Assembly: GCA_963836355.1 (NCBI GenBank)
Contig: CAWIJO010000006.1
Coordinates: 558,001-622,000 of the forward strand
From: Palsa-506 sp963836355
GTDB taxonomy: Bacteria > Actinomycetota > Actinomycetes > Streptosporangiales > Streptosporangiaceae
Direction of reading: 5' to 3'
DNA length: 64,000 nucleotides
Below the pieces are notes generated by a model. The model was not told the origin of the DNA, did no database searches, and was given only the letters and a program-made list of their open reading frames with translations. Each line of letters starts with the position of its first letter. The stretch's first letter is position 1. Positions 52,274 through 61,897 of this stretch are shown here, piece after piece. A program made the position numbers and the translations under genes.

Positions 52274-52757
52274 ATGGAAATCGTCAAGAGGGTGCGGCCC
52301 CCGGCCGGACCGAGCCGGTTGCTGTTCCGGCTGCCGCTCCACCTCTACCGCTGGGGACTGGGCTGGCTGTTCGGCCATCGCCTCCTGCTTCTCAACCATG
52401 TGGGCCGGAAGAGCGGCAAGCGGCGCCAGGCTGTCCTCGAGGTCGTCGAGCACGACGCGAGCGATGGCAGCTATGTGGTCGCGTCGGGGTGGGGGCCAGG
52501 CGCTGCGTGGTACCGCAACGTCCGGCATATGCCCGATGTCACCATCCAGGTCGGACGGGACGATACCGGTGACGGGTGTCCCGCTGCCCACCGGTGAGGG
52601 AGCGGAAATCTTCGCGCGGTATGCGTCCGCGCACCGCACGCTGGCGAAATATCTTCTCCCCCGCCTGATGGGCTATGCGGTCGACGGTTCCGAAGCCGAC
52701 TTCCGGGCCGTCGGGTCGCACATGCCCTTCGTCCGGTTTGTTCCGCGAGCCGGCTAG
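52274..52757 (+). pseudogene. DUF385/Ddn-like F420-dependent reductase gene with one frameshift
   Basis: The gene starts at an ATG after AGGGAG and reads as a DUF385 (nitroreductase, Ddn-like) protein: LLLLNHVGRKSGKRRQAVLE, then GWGPGAAWYRNVRHMPDVTI and QVGR. Near base 52560 one extra G shifts the frame; the family then continues in the next frame (TIPVTGVPLPTGEGAEIFAR; LLPRLMGYAVDGSEADF) to a stop at 52757. A single-base error in sequencing or a recent mutation would explain it. If intact, it would encode a deazaflavin-dependent quinone or nitro reductase of about 160 residues. Confidence 0.82.
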
Positions 52758-52806
52758 CCGGCTGGTCGCACTGCCGTCGGCCGCGGTCCGGATCCGGCAA
52801 GGCTGG

Positions 52807-53835
52807 TCAGGGACCCACGGCGCCCTGTGACTCGCTGCGCATTCCGGGCTGGCAGCCCCGCGCCCAGCCGGTGTGGCATACCCCGCGGCCGCACCTGACC
52901 AGTCCTGGCCCGACTAGCCCTGCTCTAGCCAGCCTTGGGCTTAGCCGCAACCGGGGCTTCCTTCCCGCGAACCGGTGTCTGCAGCGACGTCTTGAGCAGT
53001 CTGCCACCCCGCGTAGACCCAGGGCATGGTAGATGACCGAGATAACGGCGAGTGCCCAGGCGGCAACATGCTGGCCGGCGGTATACAGTGCCGCGGCGGC
53101 GAGCAGAGAAATGACCAGTTCCTGGAGCAGGCGAAGCGGCTCGGCCAGTTTTTCCAGTGGTCGGGAAGGGCCGGCCGCCTGGGCCAAGCGCACAGCCTCG
53201 GCCGCGCCGCCAGTCCAGGGCTCACCGTGGCCGGGCAGCAGGATGTCGGCGGCCAGGCCGTGCACGGCGGCCAGGGACCGCAGCGCGGCGGGAGTGGCCA
53301 GGTTGAATCCGGACGGCATGATCTGCGGCCCGGTCTGCCCGGTGAGCGGGTTGCGGGTCACGATCGTGTCGCCGCTGAACAGGACCCCGCGCCCGGCCAG
53401 GAACAAGGCGGCGTTGCCCGGGGTGTGGCCGGGAGCGTGCACGGCCGTAGGGCAGCCGGGTACGTCGATGACTTCGCCGTCGCTGAACACCGACACCTCA
53501 AGGATCGGGACGATTTTCCCGCCGCCACGGCGCATCAGGGACAGCATGGTCCGGTAGAACTCCGCCCGCAGCAAGTAGCGCGCCATGCCGCCATCGTTCT
53601 TCCCTGGCTTGCCGCCTTTCGCGACCTGGGCGTCGGCGTGGTGGGCAATGACCCTGGCCCCCGTCTCGGCGCGGGCCTGCTCGGCGAACCCGGTGTGGTC
53701 GGCGTGTGCGTGAGTCAGCAGCACGGCGTCTATATCGCCAGGGAGGTAGCCGCGCACCGCCAGCGCGCGCTGCAGCAGCGCACGCCTGGCCAGGTGGACC
53801 GGCCCCGGGTGTGATAGCTGCGGCAGCGCGGGCAC
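52807..53835 (-). CDS. Metallo-beta-lactamase-fold protein, apparently chimeric
   Basis: The central 200 residues are a MBL hydrolase: LLTHAHADHTGFAEQA (HxHxDH), HAPGHTPGNAALFLAGRG, LFSGDTI and LLPGHGEPW. The normal N-terminal strands before HAHADH are mostly missing. At the C-end the frame runs into an unrelated two-helix segment (LVISLLAAAALYTAGQHVAA; AWALAVISVIYHALGL) and then Arg-rich low-complexity residues. So deletions may have fused it to a membrane-protein end, and the true stop is doubtful. The MBL core looks intact. Confidence 0.6.
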   Translation of the reverse strand: MPALPQLSHPGPVHLARRALLQRALAVRGYLPGDIDAVLLTHAHADHTGFAEQARAETGARVIAHHADAQVAKGGKPGKNDGGMARYLLRAEFYRTMLSLMRRGGGKIVPILEVSVFSDGEVIDVPGCPTAVHAPGHTPGNAALFLAGRGVLFSGDTIVTRNPLTGQTGPQIMPSGFNLATPAALRSLAAVHGLAADILLPGHGEPWTGGAAEAVRLAQAAGPSRPLEKLAEPLRLLQELVISLLAAAALYTAGQHVAAWALAVISVIYHALGLRGVADCSRRRCRHRFAGRKPRLRLSPRLARAGLVGPGLVRCGRGVCHTGWARGCQPGMRSESQGAVGP

Positions 53836-53879
53836 TGACCGGGCTGCCTCCTGCGAGGTGGGCAGGTGCGCTAGGGCGG

Positions 53880-55476
53880 GTACTGTCCTGCGGGCTGCGT
53901 GGCACCATCAGCGCGGTTGCGCTCTTCGCGGTCGTGGCGGCGGCGCACATGGCTGGTACGCAGATTTATCACCTTGACCGAGTGACGGCCGCAGGCGAGG
54001 TGTTCTTCCCGGCCGCCGGAGTGACCGCCGCCGCCTTGCTTCTGCTCCCGCGCTACCTGTGGCCGGTGATCTTGGCTGGGGCGTTCTCCTGCCAGCTAGC
54101 CTGCAGCCTAGCGGGAGATGAGGCCGTCCTCGTGGCCACTGGCTCCGCCCTGGCCAGCACCGTTGAGCCGGCCGTGGGCACGGCGGTCCTGCTGGCCTGG
54201 ATCGGCGGGCCGCCTATGCTAAGCCGACGGCGGCACCTGCTCGCCTTCGTGGCCGGCCCGGCAGTGATCGGCGCCAGCGCTGGTGCGCTGATCGGCACGG
54301 CGGCTATCACGCTCGGCGGCCGAGGCAGCCAGTTCGCCACCGTGCTGGCCCGGTGGTGGACCAGCGACGCGCTCGGTGTACTGATCGTGGGCGGGTAGCT
54401 GGTGGCCTGGCTCACCGAGAGCGCATCACCGATCCGGCCCGGCTACCGCAGGCTGGAGGCGGGGCGCTGGCCATCAGCGCCGGGCTGCTGGCCTGGCTGG
54501 CGTTCTGGAATTGGCGCCCCGGCCTGACCTACCTGTGCCTGCTGCCGCTGGGCTGGGCGGCGATCCGGTTCGGCGCCAGGGGCGCCACGGCGGTGGCCAC
54601 GCTGACGGCCGTGGCCGGGGAATGGGGCACGATCACCAATCACGGCTTGTTTGCCGCCATCACCAGCCATGACAGTATGCAGGCGCTGTGGCTGCTGCAG
54701 CTGTTCCTGGCCATGGCCGTCCTCGGCGGACTGGTGCTGGCCAGCCAGGTTGCCGAGCTGAGCCGGGCCGAGGCGGCGCTCCGGGACAGCGAGCGCGCCG
54801 AGCGTGAAGCCCGGCTAGCCGCGCGCGAGGCCCGGGCCACCGAACGCACCCGGGTAGCCCGCGAACTGCACGACGCGGTGTCCCAGGCGCTGTTCTCGAT
54901 GACGATGCATGCCCGCACCGCCGAGCTTGCCCTGGCCCGCACCCCGCAGCCAGCCGACCGGCCGCTGGCCCGCGCCATTGGGCAGCTCCGGGAGCTGACC
55001 GCATTGGCGCTGGCGGAGATGCGCGCGCTGATCTTTGAACTGCGTCCCGACGCGCTGGCCACGGAAGGACTGGTCGCTGCACTGACCCGGCAGGCCGCCG
55101 CGATCTCCGCCCGGGAGCAGCTGCCGATCACCGTCGACGGCCCCTGCGAACACTGCCGCTGTCGGCGGACGCCGCGGAGAACAGCTACCGGGTCGCCATG
55201 GAGGCCCTGCACAACGCGGCGAAGCACGCTGCGGCCAGCCGTGTGGCCGTGACAGTGACCCCGGCCGGGCGGAGCGTGCGGATCAACGTGACCGGCGACG
55301 GGGCAGGCTTCGATTTCAGCCTGGCTCAGCCCGGCCACCTGGGGCTGCAGACCATGGCTGAACGGGCCAGCGCCCTGGGCGGTGACCTGGAAGTGATCAC
55401 CGCGCCAGGCGCTGGCGCACGCGTGCAGCTCACCGTGCCTGCTTCCGGCACCGCAGATAGGGAAAACGGCAGATGA
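53880..55476 (+). pseudogene. MASE1-type sensor histidine kinase gene, broken
   Basis: Four pieces are collinear. A MASE1 membrane domain (ISAVALFAVVAAAHMAGTQI; FFPAAGVTAAALLLLPRYLW) runs to an in-frame TAG at 54396. After a frameshift follow further helices and the HisKA_3 dimer helix (VARELHDAVSQALFSMTMHA). After a second shift near 55155 follows the ATPase domain (EALHNAAKHAAASRVAVTV; GHLGLQTMAERASALGGD). One stop and two shifts make function unlikely. It is followed by a damaged response regulator, its natural partner. Confidence 0.82.
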
Positions 55477-55921
55477 CCATGGGCACAGCCGCCGCCGCGC
55501 CGCTACGGGCCTTCCTGGTCGACGACCATGCCATCGTCCGCTGCGGAGTGCGCGGTTACCTGGAACTCATTGACGACATCATGGTGGTCGGCGAGGCTCG
55601 CTGGCCGGATATCGAGGTCATCGCGGTCACCAGCTTCCTGGAAGAGGCCAAGGTCCACTCCGCGCTGGAGGCGGGCGCCGCTGGCTACCTGCTCAAGGAC
55701 GCTGACGCCGACCAGGTCGCCGCGGCCATCCGGGCCGCCGCCGCTGGGCAGTGCCACCTGGATCCAGCAGCCGGCAAACTGCTCGCCGAGTCCCCGTGCA
55801 CCCCCCGTCCCGCAGCGGGCACTCTCACGATCCGGGAACGCGAGGTACTCGCCCAGGTCGCCAGCGGCGCAACCAACCAGCAGATCGCCCACCGGCTCGG
55901 CATCGCCGAACGCACCGCAAT
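55473..55921 (+). pseudogene. NarL-type response regulator, deleted
   Basis: The start overlaps the kinase stop (ATGA). It begins FLVDDHAIVRCGVRGYLELI, then jumps from VVGEA to IEVIAVTSFLEEAKVHSALE. The segment with the phosphorylated Asp is missing (about 45 residues). A LuxR-type HTH begins (LTIREREVLAQVASGATNQQ) but stops matching at the recognition helix (GIAERT). The frame continues into unrelated sequence up to 56129. Confidence 0.8.
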
Positions 55922-56212
55922 CGGGCCGGACCCGGTACACCAGGTCACGTTCGTCACCTCTAGCGCCCGGCCGCCGACCAGCACGGGCAGCCCGTCGCGC
56001 ACGCGGCGGTACCAGCGTTCACGTGCTCCACCCGGCGGCACCCAGGTGGGGCAGCTTGACCCGCAGCACTGGGCCGCCGTGCCCGCGGACCTCTGGCCGC
56101 AGCTTCCTGCCCAGGGGGTTTTCATGTAAGAATGTGGTTCGCCGCGAACCACAGCACCCGCATGATCTGCCGGGCTGGGCGGCCCTCAATGTCGAACGGG
56201 ATCTGCCCCGGT

Positions 56213-56336
56213 CACCGCGGCAACCGTGAGCTGGATGTTGTCTGTCCTCGCGCGGAGTCCCGAAGACGTGCGTCACGCCTTCTGCTTCCAGGTATCTGGT
56301 GATAAGTTCCGCGACGTTGCAGGGCGTATTGGACAT
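56213..56336 (-). pseudogene. N-terminal relic of a thiamine-diphosphate enzyme
   Basis: NVAELITRYLEAEGVTHVFG is the N-terminal motif of acetolactate-synthase/pyruvate-oxidase type enzymes. Only the first helix remains before the frame is lost. The ATG has GGAG upstream. Further minus-strand traces (VLVGGRALEVTNVTW) near 55950 belong to another decayed gene. Confidence 0.55.
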
Positions 56337-56386
56337 TGATCTCCACCGTCCCGGGCAGCCCTGGCGGTGTCTGGAAGATCACTGAT

Positions 56387-58678
56387 CTAGGTGCTGGCCT
56401 GGTGTGACCCCGGGACGGCGGCGGCTGCCGGGGATCGCGGGGTGGCGCGCGATAGCTTGGCGGGCCACCAGTTCCACCGTCCGCACAACACCACGATCGC
56501 TGGCACGAGCAGGGTGCGGACGAAGAAGGTGTCGAGCAGCACGCCGAGGGCGATCGCGGTGGCTAGTTCCTTGATCTGGGTGGTGGCGCCGGTCAGGCCT
56601 GCGACGCCGAAGGTCGCGGCCAGTATCAGCCCGGCCGAGGTGACGGTGGTGCCGGTGTGGTGCATCGCGTCGGCGACCGCCTGGCGCAGTGGCGCTTTGT
56701 GCGCTTCCTCGCGGATGCGGCTCATGACCAGGATGTTGTAGTCCTCGCCGAGCGCCATCAAGAACACAAACAGCAGGAACGGCAGCACGAAGTCGAGCCC
56801 GGCGTCGCCGGCGGCGCCCTGGAAGATCAGGACTGCGATGCCCAGCGCGGCGAGGTAGCTCAGGACTACGGTCGCCACCAGGTACAGGGGGGCGATCACG
56901 CTGCGCAGCACCAGGCCGAGCAGCAGCGCGAGCAGGGCGGCCACGATGGGCACGATCTGTTTGAGGTTGCTGCTTGACACACTGCTCACGTCGAAGGAGG
57001 CGGGTGCGAGGCCTTTGACCCCGCTGTCGGTGGCGCCGACGGCGTGCTGGACGCTGGTGACGGCGCCGCGCACGACGGGGACGGCGTTCAGCGCCGCGGT
57101 CGTCGTTGGCGGGCCGGCGGTGAGGGTGGTGTAGAACTGAACCGTCTTGCCGTCGGGGCTGACGAACTGCGAGGTGGCACGGTAGGCGGCGTATTGCTGC
57201 GGCGGGACTGGGCTGTTCGGTGGCGGGGTCGCGGGCAGCTGGCCAGGTGGCCCCAGCTGCTGGTACAGGCTCTGGAGCTGCTGGGTACTGACCGGTGTGC
57301 CGTTGGGGTTGAGCAGGCCGTTGACCGAGGCGAACACCGGTTTGCTGCCGAGGCCGTTCTCGGCCTGCTGCACCGGCGTGAGGCCGGCCCAGACCGAGGA
57401 CTTGTACACCAGCAGGACAGCCGTGGGGCTGGTGACCGCGACCGGGTAGTGGGCGTTGATGGCGGCGGTGCCCGCGGCCGAGTCGCTGCCCGCCGGGCCG
57501 GTGGAAGTACCGCCGAAACCGCTGGAGGTATAGCCCGCCGCGGCGACCGCCAGCCCCCCTAGGAACATCACGCCGAGCACCAGCGTGACCACCGGGCGCG
57601 CGATCACCACGTCGGCCAGCCGGGCCCACAGCCCCCGGCGCTCGGCGTGCCGGATCGGGGCCGGCCAGAACACCGCGCGGCCGAACACCGCCAGCAGCGC
57701 CGGGGTCAGCGTGAGCGCCGCCAGCAGCATGATCGCCACCCCGACCGCCAGCGCCGGGCCCAGCCCCGAATACAGGCCGAACGAGGCGAACAGCAGGCAC
57801 AGCAGCGCTACGATGACCGTCCCGGCCGAGAACGTGATCGACTCACCGACATACCGGGCCGCTCGCTCGATCGCCGCCCGCGGCCCGGCCCCGCGTGCGA
57901 GTTCCTCCCGCACCCGCAGAATCAGGAACAGCCCATAATCGGTCCCCGCGCCCAGCAGCAACACAACCAGCATCGTCTGGGTGACGGTCGAGACCTGCAG
58001 GCCATGCTCGGCCAGCCCGCCGATGACATGCTCGGCCATCTGCAACACCAGCACCGCCGGCCCCAGCGTCACCAGCGGGGCAAGCACCGCCCGGAATACG
58101 ATGATCAGCATCACCAAGATGACCAGGCTGGACAGGATCTGGGTGCGCTGCTGCGCGCCCGCCTGGGAGTTCTGGTTGTCCACCGCGGTAGGCAGTTGCC
58201 CGGTCAGATGGCCGCGCAGCCCGGACGGCAGGTCAGCCCCGCTGATCGTGGCACGCACGGCAGCCACCGTCGCCGCCGCATCCGGGCTGGAGGTCAGCAC
58301 GCTGAAGACCACCCCTGCCTTCTGCGCCTTGCCATCCGCCGACAGGCCCTGGTCGGACGCCGACACCACATGGCCGTCTTTGGCGATCTTGGCTTCGAGA
58401 TCGGTGACCGCTGACTGATCGCTGGCGCTCAGCGTGGCCTTCCCGGCCACCACCAGCGTGCCGGTGGTCGTGCCCGCGGGCTGGAACGGCGCCGCCAGCA
58501 CCAGCGCATGCTGGCTCGGCGTACTGGCTGGCAAGAACGTGCTGTTGTCGGTATTGACCGAACTCGCCACCGAGGGCAGCAGCACAACGCACAAGGCCGC
58601 GGCGATCAGCCACCCGGCGATCACCGCATAACGGAACCGCATCGCGGCCCGGGCCAGGCCAGCCATGAAGCCTTCCAC
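56387..58678 (-). CDS. MMPL/RND-family transporter
   Basis: The 763-residue protein has 12 membrane segments arranged as in MmpL proteins: one N-terminal helix (YAVIAGWLIAAALCVVLLPS), a periplasmic loop of about 150 residues, five helices, a second periplasmic loop, then six helices. Key motifs are VVLLLGAGTDYGLFLILRVR in the first half and the matching MALGEDYNILVMSRIREEA in the second; the Asp-Tyr pairs carry protons. Such pumps export lipids or drugs. The ATG at 58678 or 58666 (MAGLARAAMRF) may start it. Single gene, convergent with decayed DNA. Confidence 0.9.
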   Translation of the reverse strand: MEGFMAGLARAAMRFRYAVIAGWLIAAALCVVLLPSVASSVNTDNSTFLPASTPSQHALVLAAPFQPAGTTTGTLVVAGKATLSASDQSAVTDLEAKIAKDGHVVSASDQGLSADGKAQKAGVVFSVLTSSPDAAATVAAVRATISGADLPSGLRGHLTGQLPTAVDNQNSQAGAQQRTQILSSLVILVMLIIVFRAVLAPLVTLGPAVLVLQMAEHVIGGLAEHGLQVSTVTQTMLVVLLLGAGTDYGLFLILRVREELARGAGPRAAIERAARYVGESITFSAGTVIVALLCLLFASFGLYSGLGPALAVGVAIMLLAALTLTPALLAVFGRAVFWPAPIRHAERRGLWARLADVVIARPVVTLVLGVMFLGGLAVAAAGYTSSGFGGTSTGPAGSDSAAGTAAINAHYPVAVTSPTAVLLVYKSSVWAGLTPVQQAENGLGSKPVFASVNGLLNPNGTPVSTQQLQSLYQQLGPPGQLPATPPPNSPVPPQQYAAYRATSQFVSPDGKTVQFYTTLTAGPPTTTAALNAVPVVRGAVTSVQHAVGATDSGVKGLAPASFDVSSVSSSNLKQIVPIVAALLALLLGLVLRSVIAPLYLVATVVLSYLAALGIAVLIFQGAAGDAGLDFVLPFLLFVFLMALGEDYNILVMSRIREEAHKAPLRQAVADAMHHTGTTVTSAGLILAATFGVAGLTGATTQIKELATAIALGVLLDTFFVRTLLVPAIVVLCGRWNWWPAKLSRATPRSPAAAAVPGSHQAST

Positions 58679-59254
58679 CGCACTCCCCCAACCGGGCCGA
58701 AATCAGCTGACACTCCGGAACACGGCTAGCCCATGACCCGGCACGAACATCCCGCCGGCGGATCCGGCGTCACATCAGTGCCAGCCGGACCCGTCACCTC
58801 CGCATGTGAAGCTTGAGGCTTGCCAGGCGAGACCGGTCAAGATCACTCATGAGCCCAGTAGATTGTCCGCGGGCAACGTCATACCCAAAACGGCGTCGGT
58901 TATTGGCAAAAAGGCCCGGCTGTCATTCACTGGGCGGAGGGCTAATTCTGCCTGGTCGTCGCCTGCCGGGCTGGGCGCGGCGGGCGCAGCGGCTGCCTGC
59001 GCCGCCGCGCCGGACCTCGAACGCCACGCCCATCGTCGCAGCAGCGTGCGAGCTCTGCCTTTCGCCGGGCGGCACGCGCCAGCGTCGCTACGGCGTGAGC
59101 GTTTTCAGCTGGGCGAAGCGGATCACGATTCTGACGGTGGGGCCGAGCTTGGCCTGGAGGGCGGTCCACAGGCCGGGGGTGACCTGTGCTGGGTCGGTGC
59201 CGGCGAGGTCGATGGTGGCGGTGCCGCCGGCCAGTGAGACGCTGCGGCGCCTGG
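58679..59254. other. Intergenic, possible relic, no intact gene
   Basis: Nothing here is a full gene. On the minus strand a stretch ending at 59098 reads protein-like (TIDLAGTDPAQVTPGLWTAL; RIVIRFAQLKTLTP, then a stop), perhaps the end of a lost gene whose front was replaced by the transposase fragment just upstream. Confidence 0.45.
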
Positions 59255-59440
59255 ACGGGAGTGGTGATGATCCGCGGGCCGGCCGCGGCGAAGACCGCGG
59301 CGAACGCGCCGGTGTATGTACTTGGCAACCCGGTATCTGATCAGGAGCTTGAGGCCGTCGGTCCGCTCGCCGAGGTCCATGAGTATGTTTCGGGCCTGCT
59401 GGACCGTCCAGGCGGCGGAATACCGGGGCGTAGCCGACTA
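59255..59440 (-). pseudogene. DDE transposase fragment 5 (catalytic region)
   Basis: ILMDLGERTDGLKLLIRYRV in one frame and TGAFAAVFAAAGPRIITTPV with VQAP in another match the core region before the last catalytic residues of the same transposase family. Frameshifts and missing ends show it is dead. Confidence 0.72.
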
Positions 59441-59583
59441 CTGAATCCCATTTTCGAGCGGGACAGGTTCGCTCGCCCGTTTACAAGACGACACTTCTCT
59501 CGGGTGAGCCACACCCCCGCCGGAATCGGGGGTAGGCCTATATTGTTCGGTGCTGGCTGCCAGACTAGGCAGCCAGCACGTCG

Positions 59584-60135
59584 TTAGCCGCTGAGCAGGC
59601 TGCGGGGAGATCTGATCACGTCAAGCGTGACTAGGTGCGCATACCGGACGCTGCGTTCGATGCGCACATCCGCTGCCCAGCAGGCTGCGCTCAAGACGCT
59701 GCGAGCGGACTGGAAGTCCTCGGCGCATGTTCCTGCTGTACACCAGATTCGCACCCGCTCGCCGAACGGCTCCAGCGAGGTGCGCAGGATGACAGGGAGC
59801 CTGCCTCTTCTGTTATAGATCCTGGCCTGTGCGCAGCCAACGCGCACACGGTGCGGCGTGATGATGCACCATGCCCGGGCCAGCAGCGCCTGGCGGCTGG
59901 GGGACCAGAGCCCGAGCGCGAATCCCAGGATCGTCGCCTCGACCAGGCTGCGATCAGAACCCAGGGCCCGTGCAGTCATCAATGCGCCCAGGGGTGCACC
60001 GATGGCCAGCAGGAGCTCGTAGCGCCATCTCCATGGCAGCGCCAACGAGGCGGCGCGCGGAGTCCTGCCGAGAGCGCCCTCGAGGTTCGGGAGCAGGTAA
60101 GTATTGGCCCGCTTGCGCAAGCGGCATCTGCTCAT
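59584..60135 (-). CDS. Membrane protein of an actinomycete integrative-element type
   Basis: The 183-residue protein has two hydrophobic segments (YELLLAIGAPLGALMTARAL; EATILGFALGLWSPSRQALL), then AWCIITPHRVRVGCAQARIY, SLEPFGERVRIWCTAGTCAE and ACWAADVRIERSVRYAHLVT. This combination is known to me from proteins encoded next to FtsK/TraB-like genes of actinomycete conjugative elements, where function is unassigned. ATG 60135 follows GGGGGAGG and overlaps the stop of the upstream gene by four bases. Confidence 0.65.
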   Translation of the reverse strand: MSRCRLRKRANTYLLPNLEGALGRTPRAASLALPWRWRYELLLAIGAPLGALMTARALGSDRSLVEATILGFALGLWSPSRQALLARAWCIITPHRVRVGCAQARIYNRRGRLPVILRTSLEPFGERVRIWCTAGTCAEDFQSARSVLSAACWAADVRIERSVRYAHLVTLDVIRSPRSLLSG

Positions 60136-60503
60136 GTGTCTCGCCTCCCCCCTCGACTGACTGGTGGCCCAAGGTTCAGGCGGCCGCTGCCCGCACATAG
60201 TCCGCATCGCTCCTCGGCGGTGCCCCCCGTGCTCAAGCAGTGCGGGCATCTGATGAGTGAGTCGAACCGTGGGTCGCGGTATCTGTGGCCGAGGCCACCC
60301 TGGATCGGCGTGATCTGCCAGCCGCGGAAGCGAGCCTGCGCGTCCTGCTCGTTGAACAGCCGTGCCCCGTACTTGTGTCGGCGGTCAGCTAACCAAGTCG
60401 CTAGCCGGGTGAAGAGGCCGTTATCCGAGATTCCGTGCGCTCTTCTTGCGCGTGGGCCAGCCCGGGGGTTGCCATTGCGGCCATGCTTGCTATTGTTGAT
60501 CAA
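60132..60503 (-). CDS. Zinc-ribbon-like protein of the integrative-element pair
   Basis: The 123-residue protein has a basic N-terminus, a middle stretch TRLATWLADRRHKYGARLFN, and a zinc ribbon: CPHC, then CGLC (IRCPHCLSTGG; EERCGLCAGSGRL). It starts at a TTG after GGAAAGAGG. Such small Cys-rich proteins accompany the membrane protein downstream in mobile elements. No integrase, FtsK or Rep gene is in the window, so the pair may be a remnant. Confidence 0.65.
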   Translation of the reverse strand: MINNSKHGRNGNPRAGPRARRAHGISDNGLFTRLATWLADRRHKYGARLFNEQDAQARFRGWQITPIQGGLGHRYRDPRFDSLIRCPHCLSTGGTAEERCGLCAGSGRLNLGPPVSRGGRRDT

Positions 60504-60888
60504 AGCACTAACCTCTTTCCCCTGCTACGGGCCGGGATTGGTGTCTGGCTGGGCCGATGTGCCGCATCGGCCCAGTTTCGTGTTCAAGGCATGAATGACG
60601 TGCCCAGCGGTGCAGTCCCGCTTACGGGGCTCGCCAGCGTGCAGCGATTGTTCCCGCGCCGTCATGATGATGGCCAGGGGTTGGCCGGTCGGATCAGGTA
60701 GTCAGCAGCGCCTCCTCTCCGCCGCGGGACTCACAGTCCGCTCGGCGATCTATGTGGTGACCCACAGGTCACTCAACCGCACTCGGCGATTCGCTTGAGG
60801 ATGTCCTCTGCTTCTGCTATCCATGGTGAGTCAGGAACGTACCGCTGGCAAGTACCATTTCGCTCCGACCCCCGCCTGAGGGCCGATC
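60504..60888. other. Divergent intergenic region
   Basis: It separates the integrative-element pair from the XRE gene and should hold both promoters. It carries the dyad at 60757-60772. I see no gene. Confidence 0.5.
60757..60772. promoter_or_regulatory. Possible operator upstream of the XRE regulator
   Basis: GTGACCCACAGGTCAC: perfect GTGACC/GGTCAC arms with a four-base spacer, between divergent genes. The protein that binds it is not known; the XRE protein is one candidate. Confidence 0.5.
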
Positions 60889-61788
60889 ATGGGAGTGGCG
60901 GTTCAGGTGGCACTCATGGGAACAGATGAACCCTCCGCGGCGGGCGATCGGAACCCGCCGGTCCGCCGCCGTGAATTGGGAGCGCTGCTTCGCGCTTTGC
61001 GGGCAGAAGCTGGGCTGACCGTCGAGCAGGTTGCCGAGCGCCTGCTCTGCTCGCATGCGAAAGTAAGCCGGATGGAGACAGGCCAGCGTGGCGCAAGCCT
61101 GCGGGATGTCCGTGATCTATGTGATATCTACGGCGTTACCGATCCGACCCTGCGGGATCACCTTATGAGCCTGGCTCGGCAGGGTAGGGATCAGGCATGG
61201 TGGCAGCCTTTCGATCTCCCTTACGCCACCTATGTTGGCCTGGAAGCTGAGGCACTCTCGATCCGCGACTTCGAGCCCGGAGTCTTCCCGGGTCTTCTGC
61301 AGGTACCCGAGTACGCACGGGCCATACACGAGGGTGCTATGCCCAGACTCACCGGCGGGGTCATCGATGAACGGATCGAAGTCCGGCGTATCCGACAGAA
61401 GGTACTATATAAGGATGAACCCACCAGACTCTCTGCTGTGATTGACGAGGCGGTGCTACACCGTATTGTCGGTGGGCCGACCGTCATGCGCCGCCAGATC
61501 GATCAGGTGATAGCGGCATGCAGGCTGCCGAATGTGACAGTACGGGTGATCCCGTTCAGCGCCGGGGCGCACCCTGCCCTCGACAGCACCTTCATCATCC
61601 TTGAAGAGCGCCCTCCTGTGGCCAGTGTGGTGTATGTTGAGGGCCTGGTTGGCCGGATCTACCTTGAGCGACCGCAGGATGTGCAGCGATATGTGCAAGT
61701 TTTTGAGCGCCTGAGTTCACTTGCGCTAGACTCCACAAAATCCAGGGACTTGATGCTGAGAATAAGCGCAAAATATGAAGAAGATTAA
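60889..61788 (+). CDS. XRE-family regulator with DUF5753 domain
   Basis: The 299-residue protein has an N-terminal helix-turn-helix (LRALRAEAGLTVEQVAERLL; SHAKVSRMETGQRG) and a C-terminal DUF5753 domain (IRDFEPGVFPGLLQVPEYAR; LSAVIDEAVLHRIVGGP; NVTVRVIPFSAGAHPALDS; VVYVEGLVGRIYLERPQDV). This is the widespread actinomycete BldB/WhiJ-type partner system with DUF397 proteins, one of which follows. ATG 60889 has GAGGG upstream; 60916 is an alternative. Confidence 0.9.
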   Translation: MGVAVQVALMGTDEPSAAGDRNPPVRRRELGALLRALRAEAGLTVEQVAERLLCSHAKVSRMETGQRGASLRDVRDLCDIYGVTDPTLRDHLMSLARQGRDQAWWQPFDLPYATYVGLEAEALSIRDFEPGVFPGLLQVPEYARAIHEGAMPRLTGGVIDERIEVRRIRQKVLYKDEPTRLSAVIDEAVLHRIVGGPTVMRRQIDQVIAACRLPNVTVRVIPFSAGAHPALDSTFIILEERPPVASVVYVEGLVGRIYLERPQDVQRYVQVFERLSSLALDSTKSRDLMLRISAKYEED

Positions 61789-61897
61789 GGTCATCCTAGC
61801 AGGTAATTTCCTCCTTGCGATGATCTCTGTAACCATCTTTTCCGCATAGCAATAGACCGTCGCCTATTTTACGTGAGAAGCTAAGGAACCGTTGAGG

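Noticed and set aside
56379..57800. Long minus-strand frame rich in Arg and Gly
   Set aside because: It is a different frame of the MMPL transporter gene with no hydrophobic segments.
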